A stretch of 64,000 nt of DNA, from NCBI GenBank assembly GCA_020746105.1, contig CM036621.1, forward strand, positions 26,059,501-26,123,500, given 5' to 3'. Within the stretch, counting starts at the first letter, position 1. Each line of letters opens with the position of its first letter. This DNA comes from Trogon surrucura (Eukaryota > Chordata > Aves > Trogoniformes > Trogonidae). Position numbers and translations under genes: made by a program. This document shows positions 58,456 to 64,000 of this stretch, piece after piece. Under the pieces are notes generated by a model. The model was not told where the DNA came from and did no database searches. It saw only the letters and a list, made by a program, of their open reading frames with translations.

Positions 58456-60010
58456 AATTATATGTTTGTCTCATCTGTGATTAAAGACTTTCTACAGTAT
58501 GTTATACATATTTTGTCAAGTTTTAAATTATCCTCTGCTCGATGTCAGATTAGCAACCACTAAAGCAAGGAAATGAGATTTTAAAACATGTTTTACTATA
58601 GCTTCCACCTTTGAACAAAAGCAATGGAAGAATGTTATAGGCAGATCTTCTGCATTAGGCTGTAGGCTGAGCTGTGATGTCTGTGGTGAAATGCTTCCTC
58701 TTGAGCTTTCTAGGTGGCATCAGAAGAAATAATTTCTTAACCTCTCTCCAGGTTGGTGGGATTTACCATCCCAAGAGGAAAGGTACTTTTTTTCCCCGTA
58801 GCAATGCACTGGGAGAAAAAAAACCCCAAACCTGTTGGTTCGTCTTCCCTCTAAGGATAACTTCATGAGAAACCAGTCCAGCTGGTGCTGATTTGAACAG
58901 CCTTGTGATGTGGGGAGAAAGGCAAATCTGCATTCTCTGCGGCAAGACCCTGGGAATGATCTTGACTGTCATGTCAGATGAAAATTCATGAGTCTATGCT
59001 GTCACCATGCACAGCAGCATAATAGAATATCGTCTCATTCGTATAAATTTCTGTTTTCTTCCCCTGCCTCTTGTCTTTTTAGCTATTAAACAGGGTTAAG
59101 GGCCCTCTTGTCACTGTTATTAATACAGAGAATCTACATCAAGGAGGCTTTTGCCCTTCTATTCCTTGGGAAGTTTCCTCTCAATACTAGAATTAGAAGT
59201 GAAGATGAAAGCTGGAAAAAAAAATGGAGACTGAGAAAAGGGTAGATATTCAGCAGCTCTTTTTCTGGAAAGAAAACTCAAGGGAGATTATACATGTAAT
59301 CAGATAGTTTGGAGACAGTTTTCTTCCCTGCTGATTTAAGAGTGGGAAACTAGATCTAAACAATAGATCTCTGGTCTCACCATGGAGCGTGTTAGAAAAG
59401 ACTACAGCCTAAATCCTTATCGAATCATCTTGAATGTTAGGGGCTTGTTGATCTTAAGTGTTAGGGGTTTGTTGTTGGTGGTTTCAGCAGCTAAAATAAT
59501 TCCAGTTACTACAGAGATTTGCTCTTTAGGTTTCCTACCTCAGGGAACTGAACTTTCCCTTCAGGAGGATTACCACAAGCTCCTATAACCTAATCAACAT
59601 AAACCTTCAGCCCAGCAGGCAGGTGTCACAGTAGCAGTTCGTTTATAAGGTACGTACGTACAAGATGTGAGAAGTTCAGAATTAGTAATGCAAGTCGTCT
59701 GTCATTTTTATCATTGGACCCTGCAGGGAGGATCTGATTAAATGGATATTCAACTCTTTGCATTAATGTGCACCCAATTTTAATTTGCATATAATTAACA
59801 CTACAAAAAGTGTAATTTTATTATTTGCTGTTGGAAAGAAGACTTCTTGTAGCAAGGAGCTACATGCAGTTACTAAAGTTTGATATAAATGACTTTATCT
59901 TGTACCTCTTCTTGATTTATTTTTCTGCTTCCTGGAGCTTATTAATTTCAACATTCATTCTGTTTGATATAAAATGCAATATCTAGGTTGTTTTCTGAAC
60001 TAAGTTGCTT
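58456..60010. other. No gene recognised
   Basis: No exon or RNA gene was recognised. A near-duplicate tgttagggg(c/t)ttgttg pair lies near 59436-59475. Confidence 0.6.
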
Positions 60011-60546
60011 TGTGCCCAGGTGTCCCGGAAGGCCAATGGCATCCTGGCTGGTGTCAGGAACAGTGTGGCCAGCATGAGCAGGGACGTGATTCTGCCCCTG
60101 TGCTCAGCACTGGTGAGGCCTCACCTCGAGCCCTGTGTGCAGGTCTGGGCCCCTCACTGCAAGAAAGACCTTGAGGGGCTGGAGCGGGTCCAGAGAAGAG
60201 CAACGACACTGGGGAAGGGACTGGAGGGAAAGTCCTGTGAGGAGAGGCCGAGGGAGCTGGGAGTGTTTAGCCTGGAGAAGAGGAGACTCAGGGGGGACCT
60301 TATCACTCTCTACAACTACCTGAAGGGAGGATGTAGTCAGGTAGGGGTCGGGCTCTTCTCCCGGGCAGCCAGTGACAGGATGAGAGGGCATGACCTGAAA
60401 CTGCATCAGGGAAGGTTTAGGTTGGATCTTCCTCATGGAAAGGGTACTCAGGCATTGGGATGCACTGCCCAGGGAAGGGGTGGAGTCACCATCCCTGGAG
60501 ACGTTTAAGGAGAGGCTGTATGTGGCACTTAGTGCCATGGTCTAGC
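60011..60546 (+). mobile_element. CR1 LINE fragment lacking its 3' tail
   Basis: The plus-strand frame from 60005 reads [82 protein letters not shown] and then drifts out of phase near 60430. The DNA still matches up to gcacttagtgccatggtctag at 60544, the point where CR1 3' untranslated sequence should continue, but the usual last 80 or so bases with the octamer end are absent. It is richer in CpG than its flanks, as GC-rich CR1 subfamilies are. Confidence 0.9.
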
Positions 60547-63500
60547 CGTAATTTGTCACATAGTTCCTTTATTTAAGAATAGCCTGTAGACCTAGCAGTC
60601 TCCAAATGGCCTGTATAGTTTCAGTCAGGCATATGTTTAAAAGTCAGACACATGGAATGAGTCCCAGCCTAGGGACCTGATCTGGACATTAGTTATTTCT
60701 GTCTACATCTTCTGATGTCCATCTGGGAAGTGACAGGGAGCAAATCAATTCACCTCTGCACCTTTGGTTTCCCCTCTTATCATTGCCCAGCTGGTCAGTT
60801 TAGATTCTCTGGACCAGGGTTAGAGTAAGAAGGGAGGAGTAGCCCTGTTTATGTATTCACTTGGTGAGTCTATGGCTCTTGTTCGGCATAAGTTGCATTT
60901 GTAATAATTGAAAATTAAGTTCCTTACTAAGTTCTTAAACTTGAAACAAGAATTACTGTCTCCTAGCATGAAATACTGAACTTGCGTATTTCAGTAATGT
61001 CCTGAACTATGTTGTTGGCATGGTGATGCTGCTGTTGGGAAACTACCAAAATTTGATGTTCACTCTCCTCAATCTCTTAACTGTTGTTTTCTGGAAGGTT
61101 GGTGGCTGTATCCAAAAGATTATTCTGTATTTGCCCTGTTCCCTGTATTCTTTTCTACAACATATGCTCCTGTGGCTGTACCGGCTAAGATAGATCTTTA
61201 TTTCAATCTAGTGTGTCAGTTCTCATAATCTCTTAGTAATAGATGCAGGTCATGCTACCTGCTGACTTGTGAGCATGATCTTTCTGCTCAAAAATCGTGC
61301 CCCCCAAACACATATCATTCAAATAAATGAACAGCTATAGCAGGTATGTAGAGTATTGTATACTCTGCTTTTCCAGCAGTCCTAGATCTATAGAAGCGTT
61401 GGAAATGCTGTGTTTCAATAGATTATACTATTTCCTTTCAGTAACGTAAATAATTTAGTGTAGGCTTCCATATGCTGATTACATGTAAAAAGCAGCACAT
61501 CACATACTGTTGAACCAACATCTGTACCAATATATAGCACTGGTTCATACAGGTAGATGTGTTAGGAACTGGTGTTACCAGAATTCATATATTATTGTGA
61601 AACTGTATCCTAGATTAACTGATTTTTTTAGTGAAGTCTTCCACCAAATCTTATTGGAGCTGATTTACACCCCAGTGTTGAGTTAGTCAAAGATTTACTT
61701 ATTGCATGGCATCTTTCCCCAGATTTGGAGAAATACAATACAAAAAGTACCTTCCTATTAAATTGTATGGGAATAGAACATCATCTGAGAAGTGAAATAA
61801 TCATGCAAATAGAATAAATGTTAATTTTTGAGCTACATAGCTTTGAGGTGAAGTTTACACTTTTTTCTTAATCCCTAATTTGAACAATGTTCATGGATGT
61901 GCATTTCCCTGACATTTACTGTAAAGTTGTGTGTAAGGGAGTAGAGCTTAGTCCAGTAATGAGTAGTTGTAAAAGCATTTAGTCTTGAATCAGGTGGTGA
62001 AATATTGCCTCAGTTGACTCTGGATCAGAATATAGGTACATAATATTTCTTTACTTAGGTCCAGTAACTTGTAACTGTTTCACTATCAGAATAAGCTAGA
62101 TAGAAACCAGTAGCCATATGACTGCTGTACGATGAGACCAAATGCTTATAGTTGGCAAAGCTTAGGTTTTGCAGTGTGTTGGAGGCTGAAAAGCTTTAAC
62201 ACACATTCAATTTCTAGGCAGAGTCAGAGCTAAAGAAGTTCTTGGAAGGGCTCAGAGGGTAGTTTAGCAGCTGTTGCTTTTGTAATTGTACCAGGAGGCT
62301 GAAGCTAATTATGGTACTGTGAAAGTATGTTCTAGTCTCATTGCATTGATTATTTTAAGAAACATCTGTAACACCATGCAAAATTTTGTTTTAACTTATT
62401 GAGGCAATCGGATGCTTAATTTGAGCTGTCTCTTCCTGATTTAGCTACCTCCTACATCTTTCATTCACTACCATATGGTCCTTGTGTCCTGTTTTTTGTA
62501 TCTTTCCTTGGGCCCATGTGTGCCAGGAGAGAAGTTTCTGCGTTTTGTGCACGCTGTAAGCAGCAGCAGCAGATCGCTGCTGGAAGGGAGTTACAGCAAT
62601 TGGCTGGTGTGGTCACAGTTAACTCTGTGGGAGAGGTGTTAGGGCTAAATGATGTTATAATGGCGTTTCTGTTCAAATAAATGATACCAGCATAACAAGA
62701 CTTAGAAGTAGTTTCCAAAGGACCAGGAGATGGAAGTAAGCGAGTTGTAAATTAGCATCTTTGTTCTCTTAGCAACAATCTGCCTGTGTCGTGTGCTGCC
62801 AGCACAGCTTTGTCAGGGAGCGACAGGGATGACTTGGTGTAGGGGAAGCAAGCTTGGATCTTATTGAGAAGTGACACAACAGGCATCAGCTGAATTCAGC
62901 GTTAGGCCTGAATGCGTATGCTGAAAGCATTTACAGGAGGTGGGGCTTTTTCATGTGATGTGTCCGTAGCATGGATTTGTCTTATCACAGGCAGGAGAGT
63001 TTTAGTAAAATGCTAAGGCCCAGATTATCTCAAGAATTTAGGTTCTTAATTTTTATTTGTTTCTAATCTTACGGATGAGAAATCAGTACGAGTGACACTG
63101 ATTGGACTGATGTCACACTCTTAGTCCTTTTGCTACTACAGCTTTTTCCAGAGGGAACATTCCTCACCTAAGTCCCCAGTGCCTCTTGTTATTGGAATAA
63201 TAAGGCATATTCTAGACAGTGCTGGCTCTGTATGTATCGTAGTGTGATAAGTATGTACCTTCTATCCACTGGCATTATCCACAGGGAGTTCCTCTCCCAT
63301 GGAAGGGAATGAAGCGTGGCTCAAGAATGTTTCTTGCACAGTTGTGGATGCTGTACTTTTCGATCCAAGCAATTGCCGTGTACCTCTGTAAACTACAGAA
63401 AGATTTCTAGTCCTGCCAGTTGCTGCTCCTGGGTTGCAGCTTTGTATGGAACTGAAGGTGGAGTAGGTACAGATATTTGCAGTTGCCAATTGCTTTCACT

Positions 63501-64000
63501 AGCCAAATTTCTTTATCTCATGTGACTGTTGGGGAGAGCTGTAGATGGACATTCTGGAAGTGTTGATTTTTTGTCTAGTTATGGTAGGATATCTGGAAAT
63601 TTGCATACCTGAGGCTTGTCTGGTTCATGATTTTGTAACCATAGCTTAAACTGAAGTGATTAATTAGTAATAATGAACATATTTGAATAGTATACATAAA
63701 GTATTTATTTTCTGAGGCACCTGAAAAGATGTAGAATGTAGTGAGCATGAATTACAATGTAATAAACAAGGGGGAAAAAGTAAATTTGATAAAGTAAACT
63801 GCATAACTCTCATATCCTTTTGTAGTTGGGCTGGCAATAATGTACCTGCTAATATGCTGTTTTCATGTATCTGAATGATAACTAAATAATGTGGGATTAT
63901 TGTAGTCCCACATAGATACAGAAGCGAGCTCATCATAAGAAATTTACCTGATTATAAGACAGAAGCGTTAATACAAATTGATTGGTGCACTTTGCATATG
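60547..64000. other. No gene recognised
   Basis: AT-rich sequence to the end of the window. Frames are at most 90 codons and lack domains. A short CAG/CTG hairpin patch lies near 62560-62583. Nothing resembling an exon, RNA gene or transposon was recognised. Confidence 0.6.

Noticed and set aside
62560-62585. CAG trinucleotide repeat.
   Set aside because: Only four units, within the range of ordinary sequence.
1-64000. CRISPR arrays, bacterial operons, phage or other prokaryotic systems.
   Set aside because: No spaced direct repeats, ribosome-binding sites or dense coding; the repeat content is avian.

Overview
The window is AT-rich, gene-poor vertebrate DNA from a bird, either intronic or intergenic. 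The evidence is the repeat content. At least nine 5'-truncated CR1 LINE fragments carry the avian CR1 3' end (a few copies of an ATTCTATG-type octamer after a conserved ttccaac tail). Four LTR fossils look like avian endogenous retroviruses. One SINE joins a tRNA-Ile(GAT)-like head to a CR1 tail. That SINE design is the one I know from TguSINE1 of zebra finch and other passerines, so a passerine is the best guess; this rests on a remembered family and not on a search.

I found no host protein-coding exon that I can defend. The short open frames outside repeats have no recognisable domain, and most arise because both strands stay open through purine-rich, T-rich, tandem-repeat or GC-rich sequence. 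The real protein-like frames all belong to the C-terminal part of CR1 ORF2 (reverse transcriptase and the region after it).

Layout. 1-6 kb: unassigned sequence with a 14-bp perfect hairpin (144-204) and a 16-bp minisatellite (3595-3700). 6.2-7.9 kb: a CpG island (6262-6640) with a good splice donor just downstream, the best promoter candidate here; then an LTR end (to 7474) and the tRNA-Ile/CR1 SINE (7634-7811, minus). 9.2-9.8 kb: CR1. 10-20.6 kb: unassigned, with an old tRNA-derived SINE head near 19.57 kb. 20.65-21.37 kb: a CR1 split by a complete 443-bp solo LTR with a 6-bp target duplication. 26.4-27.0 kb: CR1. 27-36 kb: unassigned, with a purine-rich tract. 36.0-36.4 kb: ERVL-type LTR piece. 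38.0-38.9 kb (minus) and 43.3-43.9 kb (plus): two closely related young CR1 copies in inverted orientation; between them a small CpG-rich pocket holds a CTCF-like motif (41685-41702). 44.7-44.8 kb: a 115-bp imperfect inverted repeat. 48.1-48.8 kb: a complete 695-bp solo LTR with a 5-bp target duplication. 52.0 kb: an ancient LINE 3' relic. 54.1-56.3 kb: a long CR1 whose 5' end abuts the 3' end of a second CR1. 57.9-58.5 and 60.0-60.5 kb: two further CR1 pieces, one with an internal deletion and one without a 3' tail.

The parts do not form a gene system. The history they record is of waves of CR1 retrotransposition, a SINE that borrowed the CR1 tail, and LTR insertions reduced to solo LTRs. 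Family names come from memory of the sequences and percentages were not computed.
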